DNA from: DATAVB01 sp040414495
Lineage (GTDB): Bacteria > Actinomycetota > Actinomycetes > Mycobacteriales > QHCD01
Assembly (NCBI GenBank): GCA_040414495.1
Contig: JBEDUI010000023.1
Span: 1 to 17,137 of the forward strand
Length of the DNA: 17,137 nt
Direction of reading: 5' to 3'
Under the pieces are notes generated by a model. It did no database searches. It saw only the letters and a list, made by a program, of their open reading frames with translations, and was not told where the DNA came from. Made by a program: the position numbers and the translations under genes. Shown here piece by piece: positions 5,527 through 12,769 of this stretch. Each line of letters opens with the position of its first letter. The first letter of the stretch is position 1.

Positions 5527-6142
5527 AACAGCATGCTGACCGGTACTCGGCCAGCAGATTGTTGATCCACTTGGCCACGCACTCGGCGGTGGCCGCCGGA
5601 TCGAGCGTCGCGGTATCGAATACGGGGGTGATCTCGGCTCGCAGTTGCGCGGCGAAACCCCGTTGTGCCTCGATGAATTCGTCGGTGGAACCACGCCAGG
5701 TGGGGCGGGACCGCAGCCGGTCCGAGATCACGTCGTGCGGTGCGTTGAGCAGACAGAAATGCACCGGCCCGACCAGCCGGCGCGCGGGCAGCTCGGCCAG
5801 TTGGCCCGGGGTGAAGGTGCCGCACAGCACGGTCGGCCGGCCGTTCAACGCGATCGCGCCGGCCAACTGCAGCCACGTGTTGCGCCAGGTCTCCCAGCCC
5901 AGGCCCGCGACATGCAGGATCAGGTCCACATCGAACAGTTCGCAGTCCCGCAACCGCGGTCGCAACGATTCGAGCACCGTGGTCTTGCCGGCGCCCGAGA
6001 CGCCGGCCACGACAAACAACGGAAGATCAGACCGGGCGGTCCGCGCGCCGCACCGTGGGCAGTGCAGTGATGTCGTCGTCGAACCGGGCACCAGCGCTGT
6101 GCCCGGACCGCATTCCATGCAGAACACATCGTCGGGACCCAC
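5525..6142 (-). CDS. Zinc-ribbon / P-loop nucleotide-kinase-like ATPase
   Basis: A 205-aa protein with two parts. Residues 8-31 form a zinc ribbon, CMEC then CPRC (C8, C11, C28, C31). A P-loop domain follows with Walker A GVSGAGKT (47-54), FDVDLILHVAGLGWETWRNTW (a probable acidic or lid segment), LCGTFTPGQL, and an arginine-rich DRLRSRPTWRGS helix typical of the lid of small nucleoside or shikimate-type kinases. It probably phosphorylates a small metabolite or nucleotide; the substrate is unknown. The GTG at 6142 is taken as the start because it keeps the whole first CxxC. A TAGAGT hexamer 6 bases upstream (minus strand) could be a -10, which would again make the message leaderless. A GTGCGCGCAC palindrome at 6167-6176 lies upstream. 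Confidence 0.75.
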   Translation of the reverse strand: MGPDDVFCMECGPGTALVPGSTTTSLHCPRCGARTARSDLPLFVVAGVSGAGKTTVLESLRPRLRDCELFDVDLILHVAGLGWETWRNTWLQLAGAIALNGRPTVLCGTFTPGQLAELPARRLVGPVHFCLLNAPHDVISDRLRSRPTWRGSTDEFIEAQRGFAAQLRAEITPVFDTATLDPAATAECVAKWINNLLAEYRSACC

Positions 6143-6183
6143 GCCGGCACTCTAAGTGGTTGTTTGGTGCGCGCACTACTTTT

Positions 6184-6212
6184 TTGTCGAATCCCGGGCG
6201 GGCGACTAGTGT
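6184..6212 (+). promoter_or_regulatory. Predicted promoter of the 76-aa CxxC gene
   Basis: TTGTCG (6184-6189) and TAGTGT (6207-6212) are separated by 17 bp, giving a start near 6218-6220 and a leader of about 32 bases. Each hexamer matches 4 of 6 consensus positions. Confidence 0.45.
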
Positions 6213-6214
6213 CC

Positions 6215-6250
6215 GTGTCACCCGCAGTACGGCTGACCGGCAGGTGACAC
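6215..6250 (+). promoter_or_regulatory. 8-bp inverted repeat ending on the start codon and covering the RBS
   Basis: GTGTCACC (6215-6222) and GGTGACAC (6243-6250) are perfect complements around a 20-base loop. The right arm contains the only ribosome-binding sequence (AGGTGA) and touches the ATG at 6251. In RNA it would hide the ribosome site; in DNA it would be an operator around the transcription start. If transcription begins at about 6219 only part of the left arm would be transcribed, so the operator reading is somewhat favoured. Confidence 0.5.
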
Positions 6251-6481
6251 ATGGCGAACCACGGTTCGGAGCACTTCATGCGATCGGCGCCGCTGCTCTC
6301 GCTGCGGGAACGTTGCCACGATTGCGGCGAGAAGCTCATTCTCGACGACGGTGAGGCCGAATTCCTGGCCGCCATTCCGAGCGCGCGGTTGGTGGCCTAC
6401 TTCTGCCCGATGATGAGCGGCTGGCACGTCGCCGACGAAAACGATCCGCGGCTGTTCGAGGTCGAGGTCGAGATCTTCTAA
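6251..6481 (+). CDS. 76-aa CxxC protein, unknown function
   Basis: A small soluble, acidic protein beginning MANHGSEHFM. It has one CxxC knuckle, RERCHDCGEK (C22, C25), a further cysteine in YFCPMMSGWHV (C52) and the tail FEVEVEIF. The layout, CxxC then a strand-rich segment with Cys/His and W, looks like half of a zinc ribbon or a small metal-binding domain. I do not recognise a named family. AGGTGA precedes the ATG at 4 to 5 bases. The last two bases of its TAA stop area are shared with the TAG stop of the convergent primase gene, so there is no room for a terminator between the two. Real-gene status is supported by the promoter, ribosome site and conserved-looking cysteines. Confidence 0.65.
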   Translation: MANHGSEHFMRSAPLLSLRERCHDCGEKLILDDGEAEFLAAIPSARLVAYFCPMMSGWHVADENDPRLFEVEVEIF

Positions 6482-7488
6482 GGCTGTTCGACGTCGCGGT
6501 CGGCCAGATCGACCGGTTCGTCGAGGCCCTCGCGCTGATCGCGGGCGGCCCAGTCCAGCAATTCATCAAGGACGTACGCGGTGTCGTCGATGTGTTCGTG
6601 TGGGTCGCCGATCGCGGCGAACCGGTCCGGAACCGTCGCGATCGTGCAGTCCTCCGGGAACACGTCGTCCACTTCGGACCAGGTGATCGGCGTCGACACG
6701 CGCGCCTCCGGGGTGCCGCGAACGGAATAGGCGCTGGCGATCGTGTGGTCGCGCGCATTCTGGTTGTAGTCGACGAACAGTTTGGTCGGATCGCGGTCCT
6801 TACGCCACCACGTCGTGGTGACCTCTTTTGGCGCCCGGCGCTCCACTTCGCGCGCGAACGCCAGCGCCGCCCGCCGCACATCGGCGAAACCCCAACGCGG
6901 TTCGATCCGTACGTAAATGTGCATTCCAGCGCCGCCGGAGGTCTTCGGCCACCCGATCGCGCCGAGCTCGTCGAGAATCTCGTGGGCCACGTGCGCGATG
7001 CGGCGAACCGTGTCGAAACCGCACTCGGGCCCCGGGTCAAGATCGATGCGCCATTCGTCGGGCGACTCCGGATCGGCCCGGCGCGAATTCCACGGATGGA
7101 ATTCTACTGTGGACATCTGTACGGCCCAGATCACGCTGCCCAACTCAGTGACACACAACTCGTCGGCGTACCGGTTGTAGCGGGGAAAGTGCAGCCGCAC
7201 CGTTTCGATCCAGGGTGGTGCGCCACCGGGAATTCGCTTCTGGTGCACCTTTTTGCTACCGGCGCCGCCGGGGAAGCGGTGCAGCATGCATGGGCGTTCG
7301 CGTAGCGCGCGGACGATCCCGTCGCCGACGCTCAGGTAGTAGCGGGCCAGGTCCAGCTTGGTTTCGCCGCGGGCGGAGAAATACACCCGGTCGGGGTTGG
7401 AAATTCGCACGGTGCGTTCGCCGACGGTCAGCTCGGTCGCCGGGCTCGTCTTACCGCTGGCTGCCACAGCCCCAACGTAGCCGATCAC
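6478..7488 (-). CDS. Stand-alone LigD-type primase-polymerase (AEP / PolDom)
   Basis: The 336-aa protein is a complete archaeo-eukaryotic primase-type domain as found in bacterial NHEJ protein LigD and in actinomycete Prim-Pol proteins. Visible motifs are LTVGERTVRISNPDRVYF (20-37), the metal-binding DEWRIDLDPGP with D149 and D151, SGGAGMHIYVRI (184-195) with H190, and LFVDYNQNARDHTIASAYSVR (237-257) with a third acidic residue D240. It should extend or prime DNA with NTPs/dNTPs during break repair or gap filling. There is no ligase or nuclease domain and no Ku gene in the window, so it resembles the mycobacterial stand-alone PolDom/Prim-PolC group rather than full LigD. GTG at 7488 is used as start with a weak GGA upstream; a second GTG seven codons later is possible. 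Confidence 0.9.
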   Translation of the reverse strand: MIGYVGAVAASGKTSPATELTVGERTVRISNPDRVYFSARGETKLDLARYYLSVGDGIVRALRERPCMLHRFPGGAGSKKVHQKRIPGGAPPWIETVRLHFPRYNRYADELCVTELGSVIWAVQMSTVEFHPWNSRRADPESPDEWRIDLDPGPECGFDTVRRIAHVAHEILDELGAIGWPKTSGGAGMHIYVRIEPRWGFADVRRAALAFAREVERRAPKEVTTTWWRKDRDPTKLFVDYNQNARDHTIASAYSVRGTPEARVSTPITWSEVDDVFPEDCTIATVPDRFAAIGDPHEHIDDTAYVLDELLDWAARDQREGLDEPVDLADRDVEQP

Positions 7489-7688
7489 ATCGAGTCCGTT
7501 GTGGACTTCGCCCGGCGGCGGCCGTTTGGGGGGAGATCACGCCCGGATTGTGGACGTTCCGCATGGGTGCGGGACAATTCGTGCATCGCTCGCGGTGGCC
7601 CGCCCCGGCCAGCCCGTCCCATCACCTCGTGCCGGCTGATAGCGTCCGGTTGCCCGTCAGCCAAGCCGCGAGAAAGTGCAGGAGCTCC

Positions 7689-9347
7689 ATGGATGCGACG
7701 CCGAACGGTTGGTCGTTCGTCACCACCGATTCGTTGGAAAAGGTCTACGTCGACGGCGATCCGCGTCCGCTGAACCGCGCAATTCCCTACAGCGTGTTTC
7801 TCGGTGAGCCGGCGTCGGTGCAGGTCGCGTTCCGCCCGCCGGTGGACGGTTCGTTCCGGGACCCGAGCCCGATCCGGTTCGAGGTGACCGGGGAGTCCAG
7901 CCGGTTCAGCACGTTGTTCGACGTCGAGTTGGTGCCCTGCGCGATGCCCGCGTTCCCCGGTCACGACGACGGTTACGACCGTGATCTGCCCGGGTTATAT
8001 CCGGACCTGCTGCGGCCCTGCGCGGACGGCCTTGTACAGCCGCTTTTCGGCGGCTGGCGTTCGGTGTGGATCGACCTGCGGGTCGACGACGCAGCGGATG
8101 CGCGAATGCATGAGCTGACGATCCGGGCCAGCACCCAGGACGGCAGCCGGCTCCTGTTCCAGGACACGGTGGCGATCGAGGTACTGCCGCGTACGTTGCC
8201 GAAACTGGATATCGTCAACACGCACTGGTTCCACTGCGATGGGCTCTCGACGTATTACGACGTTCCGATTTTCAGCGACGAGCACTGGCGGATCATCGAC
8301 AATTTCATCGCCAAGGCTGCCGAGATGGGCGCGACCTCGTTGCTCACCCCGACTTGGACACCGCCGCTGGATACCAAGATCGGGAACGTCCGGCCCGCGG
8401 TCCAGTTGATCGACATCAGCTCGACCGACACGGGGTACGAATTCAATTTCGACAAGTTGCTGCGCTGGTTGCAACTGTGCGAAAAGCACGGACTGGCCAC
8501 CGTGGAGATCGCGCACTTCTTCACCCAATGGGGCGCGGAGAAGACGCCGGCGATCTACGTTCGCCAGAAAGGCGCGCTGGTCCAACAATTCGGATGGGAT
8601 GTCGCCGCGACCGATCCGGCCTACCGGGCGCTGTTGGAGCAGCTGGTGCCGCGGCTGCGGGAATTCCTGGCCGAGCACTGGTCGGGCGACGTCATTTACC
8701 ACATCTCCGATGAACCGCACGGCGAGAGCGCGCTGGCGACGTACAAGGCCGCCCGGGACGTGGTGGCCGACCTGCTCGAGGGCTGCACGATCGTGGACGC
8801 GTTGAGCGATTTCGACTTCTACAGCTCCGGTATCGTCCCGGTACCGGTCGTGGCGAACGATGCCGTCCGGCCGTTCCTGGACGCCAAGATCGAGAACCTG
8901 TGGGTGTATTACTGCGTGAGCCAGAACCGGGATGTAGCGAACCGGTTCATTACGTTGCCCTCGTCGCGCAGCCGGGTCCTCGGCCACCAGCTGTTCGCGT
9001 TCGGCGTGCGGGGATTTTTGCACTGGGGTTTCAATTTCTACAATTCGTATCTGTCCATCCGGCCGATCGATCCGTTCAAGGACACCTGCGCCGGCGGTGC
9101 GTTCCCCGGCGGCGATCCGTTCATCGTGTACCCGGGCTCAGATGGCGAGGCGTGGCCCTCGATCCGGTTCAAGGTGCTGGCATCGGCGTTCGCTGATCAC
9201 CGCGCCATGCAGGCACTACGCGACGTCGCCGGCCGGGATGCGGTGTTGGAGTTGATCGATGCTGACGGATCGCTGGCGTTCGATTCGTTCAGCTATGACC
9301 CGGACCATTACCGCCGGGTGCGCGAGGAAATCAACCGCCGTCTCTAG
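7689..9347 (+). CDS. GH123-like glycosidase with DUF4091 C-terminal domain
   Basis: A 552-aa protein in three parts: an N-terminal beta-sandwich (about 1-170), a central TIM-barrel-like domain starting at LDIVNTHWFHCDGLSTYY, and a C-terminal DUF4091 segment with IVYPGSDGEAWPSIRFKVL. HISDEPHG places an Asp-Glu pair at D341-E342. In GH123 beta-N-acetylgalactosaminidases such a pair performs substrate-assisted catalysis (Asp orients the N-acetyl group, Glu is the acid/base). A hexosaminidase role is therefore likely, but many DUF4091 proteins are untested. No signal peptide is seen, so it acts in the cytoplasm on imported oligosaccharide. ATG 7689 is chosen for AGGAG at 7680-7684 and domain fit; the frame is open upstream as far as 7215 but that part overlaps the primase gene antisense. 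Nothing firm is visible in 7489-7688 beyond a repeated TTGTGGAC motif (7499, 7548). Confidence 0.82.
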   Translation: MDATPNGWSFVTTDSLEKVYVDGDPRPLNRAIPYSVFLGEPASVQVAFRPPVDGSFRDPSPIRFEVTGESSRFSTLFDVELVPCAMPAFPGHDDGYDRDLPGLYPDLLRPCADGLVQPLFGGWRSVWIDLRVDDAADARMHELTIRASTQDGSRLLFQDTVAIEVLPRTLPKLDIVNTHWFHCDGLSTYYDVPIFSDEHWRIIDNFIAKAAEMGATSLLTPTWTPPLDTKIGNVRPAVQLIDISSTDTGYEFNFDKLLRWLQLCEKHGLATVEIAHFFTQWGAEKTPAIYVRQKGALVQQFGWDVAATDPAYRALLEQLVPRLREFLAEHWSGDVIYHISDEPHGESALATYKAARDVVADLLEGCTIVDALSDFDFYSSGIVPVPVVANDAVRPFLDAKIENLWVYYCVSQNRDVANRFITLPSSRSRVLGHQLFAFGVRGFLHWGFNFYNSYLSIRPIDPFKDTCAGGAFPGGDPFIVYPGSDGEAWPSIRFKVLASAFADHRAMQALRDVAGRDAVLELIDADGSLAFDSFSYDPDHYRRVREEINRRL

Positions 9348-9366
9348 GTTTCTTCAGAGGCACGAT

Positions 9367-9396
9367 GCCGCCGGTAGCTACGGATTCTCCGGCGGC
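9367..9396. terminator. Bidirectional hairpin between glycosidase and nagB
   Basis: GCCGCCGG (9367-9374) and CCGGCGGC (9389-9396) form an 8-bp GC stem with a 14-base loop, in the 71-bp gap between the two convergent stops. It is the only structured element in that gap. Confidence 0.6.
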
Positions 9397-9418
9397 GAAA
9401 CATAACCAACCGGAACCG

Positions 9419-10180
9419 TCATACGTTGTCCAGTTCGCTCGCCGACTCCGTATCGAGATACAGGGTGCACGAGGGATGCCGGCGCAGCACGCTGGCCGGG
9501 CAGCTGGCATCGATCGGACCGTGCAGGGCGGTTCGGACCGCAGCCGCCTTACTTGCTCCTGGTGCTACGCAGAAAAGCTGCCGGGCCGAGATCAAGGTCG
9601 GAATCGTCAGCGTTATCGCGTGAGTCGGAACCTGCGCCAGCGTGGGAAAACAGCCGTCGTTGACCTGCTGGGTCCGGGACCGTTCGTCCAATCGCACAAT
9701 GCGCGTCGGCATCGGATCGGTGAAGCTGGCCAACGGTGGATCGTTGAATGCGATGTGCCCGTTCTCGCCGATTCCCAGGCATACCAGGTCGATCGGCGCC
9801 GCGGTGACGAGCCGTCCGTAGCGATCAGCCTCGGCCGCCGGATCGGTTAATTCGCCGATCAGTTCGACCCGGCCGGGACGCACCTGGTCGAACAGCCGTC
9901 GTTGCAGGTACGTCCCGAAGCGTTGCGGCGCTGTTGCCGGCAGGTCGAGGTATTCGTCCATATGAAACGCGGTGACCCGGGACCAGTCGATCTCCGGCTC
10001 CAGCGCGAGCGACTCCAACAGCGAATCCTGCGACGGCGCGGAGGCGAAAACCATCCGCACCGTGGCCTGGTCGGCCAGGTACTGGCGCAAGGCGGTCGCG
10101 ACGTCATGTGCGGCGGCCCGCCCCAATTCGGCCCGCCCCGAATACACGCGGACCGGCAAGCCAGGATCTATCAACGTCAC
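9419..10180 (-). CDS. nagB: Glucosamine/galactosamine-6-phosphate deaminase (NagB family)
   Basis: A 253-aa protein of NagB length. It has FASAPSQDSLLESL (45-58), the active-site strand TAFHMDEYLDL with D75-E76, and the phosphosugar signature LGIGENGHIAFNDP (135-148) with H142 as the ring-opening base. It converts an amino-sugar 6-phosphate to keto-sugar phosphate plus ammonia. Relative to the E. coli enzyme the Asp before GH is Asn (N140) and the Glu after FN is Asp (D147), which occurs in other members of this subfamily. GTG 10180 is the start, with GAGGGG 7 bases upstream. Because the neighbouring glycosidase is GH123-like, galactosamine-6-phosphate is as plausible a substrate as glucosamine-6-phosphate; sequence alone cannot decide. 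A 6-phosphogluconolactonase is less likely given HMDEY and GHIAFND. The LacI-type site on its promoter implies sugar induction. Confidence 0.85.
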   Translation of the reverse strand: MTLIDPGLPVRVYSGRAELGRAAAHDVATALRQYLADQATVRMVFASAPSQDSLLESLALEPEIDWSRVTAFHMDEYLDLPATAPQRFGTYLQRRLFDQVRPGRVELIGELTDPAAEADRYGRLVTAAPIDLVCLGIGENGHIAFNDPPLASFTDPMPTRIVRLDERSRTQQVNDGCFPTLAQVPTHAITLTIPTLISARQLFCVAPGASKAAAVRTALHGPIDASCPASVLRRHPSCTLYLDTESASELDNV

Positions 10181-10273
10181 CGAACTACCCCTCTTTGTCA
10201 GTGCGTCAGCCGCTGCGCTACGGCCGCTAACGGCCAGAGTGGCGGTCGCAGAAGCCAGCGCAATAGCCGCCTG

Positions 10274-10312
10274 ATACTAGCCGTACGATCAGCTGCAATG
10301 CAAGCGATTGCA
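10274..10312 (-). promoter_or_regulatory. nagB promoter with LacI/GalR-type operator
   Basis: On the minus strand a -35 TTGCAT (10298-10303) and a -10 TAGTAT (10274-10279) are 18 bp apart, giving a start near 10267 and a leader of about 87 bases. The palindrome TGCAAGCGATTGCA (10299-10312) overlaps the -35 and fits the LacI/GalR pattern TGnAAnCGnTTnCA at all ten fixed positions. A bound repressor would block RNA polymerase at the -35. No LacI gene is in the window. Confidence 0.75.
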
Positions 10313-10388
10313 CGACATCGATCCGTTAGCAGGGCTGCGCATCACCTTTCTGTTTCCGAGAAAACGACGATGATGCGGATGTAGTGGG

Positions 10389-10423
10389 TTGACAGGTTAA
10401 TCCCGGCCGTGCAAACGTGTGCG
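10389..10423 (+). promoter_or_regulatory. Possible promoter and second LacI-like half-operator for the sugar-binding protein
   Basis: TTGACA (10389-10394) is a perfect -35, but the matching -10 region near 10412-10418 is poor (AAACGT). TGCAAACGTGTGCG (10410-10423) matches 8 of 10 fixed positions of the LacI pattern and would cover that -10. It lies 111 bp from the nagB operator. Suggestive only. Confidence 0.35.
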
Positions 10424-10503
10424 CCATCGTCGGATGATTCGCTGTGATTCTCGCGGCCGAAGTCGTGCAATCCACCGGGCATATCACTGCACAGGAGGCG
10501 GCG

Positions 10504-12162
10504 ATGGCACAGTCGCATGCACGTGGCAGCTCGTCTCTGGATCGGCGCCGGTTCCTGGCCGGTGCGGCCGGAGTGGCCGGCTTGGCCGTAAGCGGCGTAA
10601 CACTCGCCGGTTGCGGTGGTGGCGGCAGTGGCGCCGCCGCGCCGAACAAGAAGTCGGTGCCGTTGCCGACCTTCGTGCCGTACGACGGTGTCAAGGCCGA
10701 TCTGCCGGCCGGTCCGCACGGCGTACCGGCTGGGTATTACCACTATCCGGCCGATCCGGTTCCGTTCGTCAAACACAAACTCGGCAGCGGATCGTCGATC
10801 AGCTGGTTGGTACAGGGGACCGGCAGCACGCCGAAGAACAAGAACAAATGGCTGCAGGCTGTCATGAAGGCCGTAAACTCCGATTTCCAGATCTCGCTGA
10901 TACCGTCCGCCGATTATCTGAAGAAATTCCAGGTGGCGATCGCCGGCGGCGATCTGCAGGATGTCGTGCAGCTCCAGGGCGTGGCAAACATGCCGCAGGT
11001 GCTGGAGAAGGAATTCGCTGACCTCTCTGACTACCTGTCCGGTGACAACGTCAAGAACTATCCTGGTCTGGCCTCGATTGCCACGGCGGCCTGGCAGATT
11101 CCGATGCTCAACGGCCGGCTCTGGGGCGTTCCGCAACCACGCGCCGCGGCCGGCAACATCGTGAGCACTCGTGGTGACACGTTGAAGAAATTCGGGATCG
11201 GCGACGCCTCGCCGGTGATCAAGAGCGGCGCGGAATTTCTCGACCTGTGCAAAAACTTGACCGACAAGAAGCGGGGCAAATACGCATTCGGGACACAGCC
11301 CAACACCTTCGTGCTCTCCGCGTTGTTGGAAATGGCCGGCGCGCCCAACAACTGGAAGATGCAGGGCGGGAAGTTTGTCTCGGCCAACGAAACCGACGAG
11401 ATGAAGTTGGCGCTCGAACAGGTCACGAAGATGTGGAAGGCCGGCTATATCCATCCCGATTCGTTCAGCACGCCTGGAGAGAACATCACCTGGTGGTCCG
11501 GCGGGATCACGAGCCTGTACGTACAGAGCTTCGCCGGCTGGAGTGGCTACTCGAAAACGAATCCGGAATGGCAGCAGGGCGTGCTACGGCTGCCGAAATG
11601 GCAGGGCGGCGGTCCGGCTATCAAATTGCTGAGCATTTCCGGCTATGGCGCGTACGCCGGCCTGAAAAAGGCGAAGCCGGCCCGGATCAAAGAAATCCTG
11701 CGAATACTCGACTACATCGCCTCGCCGTTCGGTACCAAGGAATACCTGGACATGAATTTCGGGGTCAAAGACCTTGACTACACCCTCAAGGGTACCGACC
11801 CGGTTACGACGCAGCAGGGGACGTCCGACAATCTGCAGGGCCTGTTTTACTGTGGATCGCAGCTCTATCAGAACCTTTACGTTGCGAACATGCCGGATGT
11901 TGTGAAGGCCGAGCACACCTATCTCACGAGCGTCCTCCCGACCGGAATCACCGACCCCTCCAGCGGCCTGTACTCGCAAACGGCATCGACCAAGGGCGCG
12001 ACCGCGAACATGACGTTGAACAATGCGCAGGGCGACATCATCCAGGGCCGGCGCCCGCTCTCGGACTGGGATGCTCTGGTGAAGACGTGGCGTCAGCAGG
12101 CGGGGGACGCAATGCGCGGCGAGTACGAGAAGGCCTATGAGAGCCTGCATTCGGGGCATTGA
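10504..12162 (+). CDS. Tat-exported lipoprotein, ABC-type sugar-binding protein (LplA-like)
   Basis: The ATG at 10504 has a perfect AGGAGG 5 bases upstream (10493-10498); an in-frame GTG at 10444 lacks one. The 552-aa product opens with a Tat motif SLDRRRFLAG (11-20), a hydrophobic stretch, and the lipobox VTLAGC with C37 as lipid anchor, then a GGGGSGAAA linker. The mature part has the class 1 extracellular solute-binding pattern: KFQVAIAGGDLQDVVQLQG, then MLNGRLWGVPQP and a tryptophan-rich ligand region (ITWWSGG, FAGWSGYS). At about 550 aa it resembles the LplA-type binding proteins of oligosaccharide importers. It should deliver a saccharide to an ABC permease on the outer face of the membrane. 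No permease or ATPase genes adjoin it, so it is an orphan. It faces nagB divergently over a shared regulatory region. Confidence 0.88.
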   Translation: MAQSHARGSSSLDRRRFLAGAAGVAGLAVSGVTLAGCGGGGSGAAAPNKKSVPLPTFVPYDGVKADLPAGPHGVPAGYYHYPADPVPFVKHKLGSGSSISWLVQGTGSTPKNKNKWLQAVMKAVNSDFQISLIPSADYLKKFQVAIAGGDLQDVVQLQGVANMPQVLEKEFADLSDYLSGDNVKNYPGLASIATAAWQIPMLNGRLWGVPQPRAAAGNIVSTRGDTLKKFGIGDASPVIKSGAEFLDLCKNLTDKKRGKYAFGTQPNTFVLSALLEMAGAPNNWKMQGGKFVSANETDEMKLALEQVTKMWKAGYIHPDSFSTPGENITWWSGGITSLYVQSFAGWSGYSKTNPEWQQGVLRLPKWQGGGPAIKLLSISGYGAYAGLKKAKPARIKEILRILDYIASPFGTKEYLDMNFGVKDLDYTLKGTDPVTTQQGTSDNLQGLFYCGSQLYQNLYVANMPDVVKAEHTYLTSVLPTGITDPSSGLYSQTASTKGATANMTLNNAQGDIIQGRRPLSDWDALVKTWRQQAGDAMRGEYEKAYESLHSGH

Positions 12163-12206
12163 CGGTAAGGGTAGGAAACGCGCAGTTGGCGACGAATCAT
12201 CTGACA

Positions 12207-12247
12207 TTGATGCGTCAACCAGCGTGGGCTATGGTTGACGTATCAAC
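12207..12247 (+). promoter_or_regulatory. marR promoter with two operator palindromes
   Basis: TTGATG (12207-12212) and TATGGT (12230-12235) form a promoter with exact 17-bp spacing, start near 12242. Two TTGAnnnnTCAA palindromes sit on it: TTGATGCGTCAA (12207-12218) over the -35 and GTTGACGTATCAAC (12234-12247) over the start site, centres 28 bp apart. TTGA-N4-TCAA is a common form of MarR-family operator. This layout predicts tight self-repression by the MarR protein just downstream. Confidence 0.72.
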
Positions 12248-12264
12248 AAGGTGGGAACGGGGCC

Positions 12265-12759
12265 ATGGCCGAGGGCGGAGAAGTTACCGGTACGGTGCCG
12301 CGGCGGCGGATGACCAGTCGAGAGCTGGCGATCTGGCGTTCGCTGGCCGATATCACCGCCGAGCTGCGGCGAATTCTGGGTAGCCAACTGCAGCAGGACT
12401 CGAACCTATCGCCGGCTGATTACGAGGTGCTGTTGGCGCTGGTTGAGGCCGATGGTTGCCAGCTGCGGTCCTCCGAATTGGCGGCGACAATCGACTGGGA
12501 ACGCAGCCGACTTTCACACCACCTGGGGCGGATGGAGCGCCGTGGCCTGATTCGCCGGCAGGACTGCCCGACCGACAGTCGTGGCGCGGAGGTTTTCCTC
12601 ACCGACGAGGGTTCGAACGCGTTTCACGGTGCGACCGCGCCACACATGCGGGCGATCAAGAAACACTTCGCGGATGCCTTGACGCTGGAGCAGTTCGAGG
12701 CGTTGGACGACATTCTGCAGTCACTCCAGGGGCATCTGCATCCGGACAGCCGTTCCTGA
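12265..12759 (+). CDS. MarR-family transcriptional regulator
   Basis: From ATG 12265 the protein has 164 aa. The winged helix is clear: LSPADYEVLLALVEADGCQL (48-67), recognition region SSELAATIDWERSRLSHHLGRMERRGLIRR (69-98), and wing DCPTDSRGAEVFLTDEG (100-116), flanked by dimer helices at both ends. The wing contains the conserved Asp/Arg pair (D104, R106) that contacts the minor groove. A TTG at 12235 is in frame but is part of the operator and predicted transcription start, so it is not used; ATG 12310 (MTSREL) is another possible start. The ligand is unknown. There is no obvious target gene on the same strand, since the next gene is convergent, so beyond itself its targets are probably elsewhere. 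A cysteine (C101) in the wing might give redox sensitivity, but this is speculative. Confidence 0.9.
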   Translation: MAEGGEVTGTVPRRRMTSRELAIWRSLADITAELRRILGSQLQQDSNLSPADYEVLLALVEADGCQLRSSELAATIDWERSRLSHHLGRMERRGLIRRQDCPTDSRGAEVFLTDEGSNAFHGATAPHMRAIKKHFADALTLEQFEALDDILQSLQGHLHPDSRS

Positions 12760-12769
12760 CTCCGTGCGC

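Noticed and set aside
5307..5876. 189-codon minus-strand open frame
   Set aside because: Most of it is an out-of-frame shadow of the P-loop kinase gene; only the terminal 27 codons from 5390 look independent.
7499..7559. Repeated TTGTGGAC motif upstream of the glycosidase as a paired promoter or operator
   Set aside because: Only 8 to 11 matching bases, no convincing -10 at proper spacing, and no symmetry.
7215..7688. In-frame N-terminal extension of the glycosidase
   Set aside because: It is antisense to the well-supported primase gene, arginine-rich, and lacks a ribosome site; AGGAG sits before 7689.
10444..10503. 20-codon upstream extension of the sugar-binding protein
   Set aside because: No ribosome site, and it would bury the Tat signal; AGGAGG precedes the ATG at 10504.
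12235..12264. TTG start for marR
   Set aside because: The codon is part of the second operator and ahead of the predicted transcription start; ATG 12265 gives a normal N-terminus.
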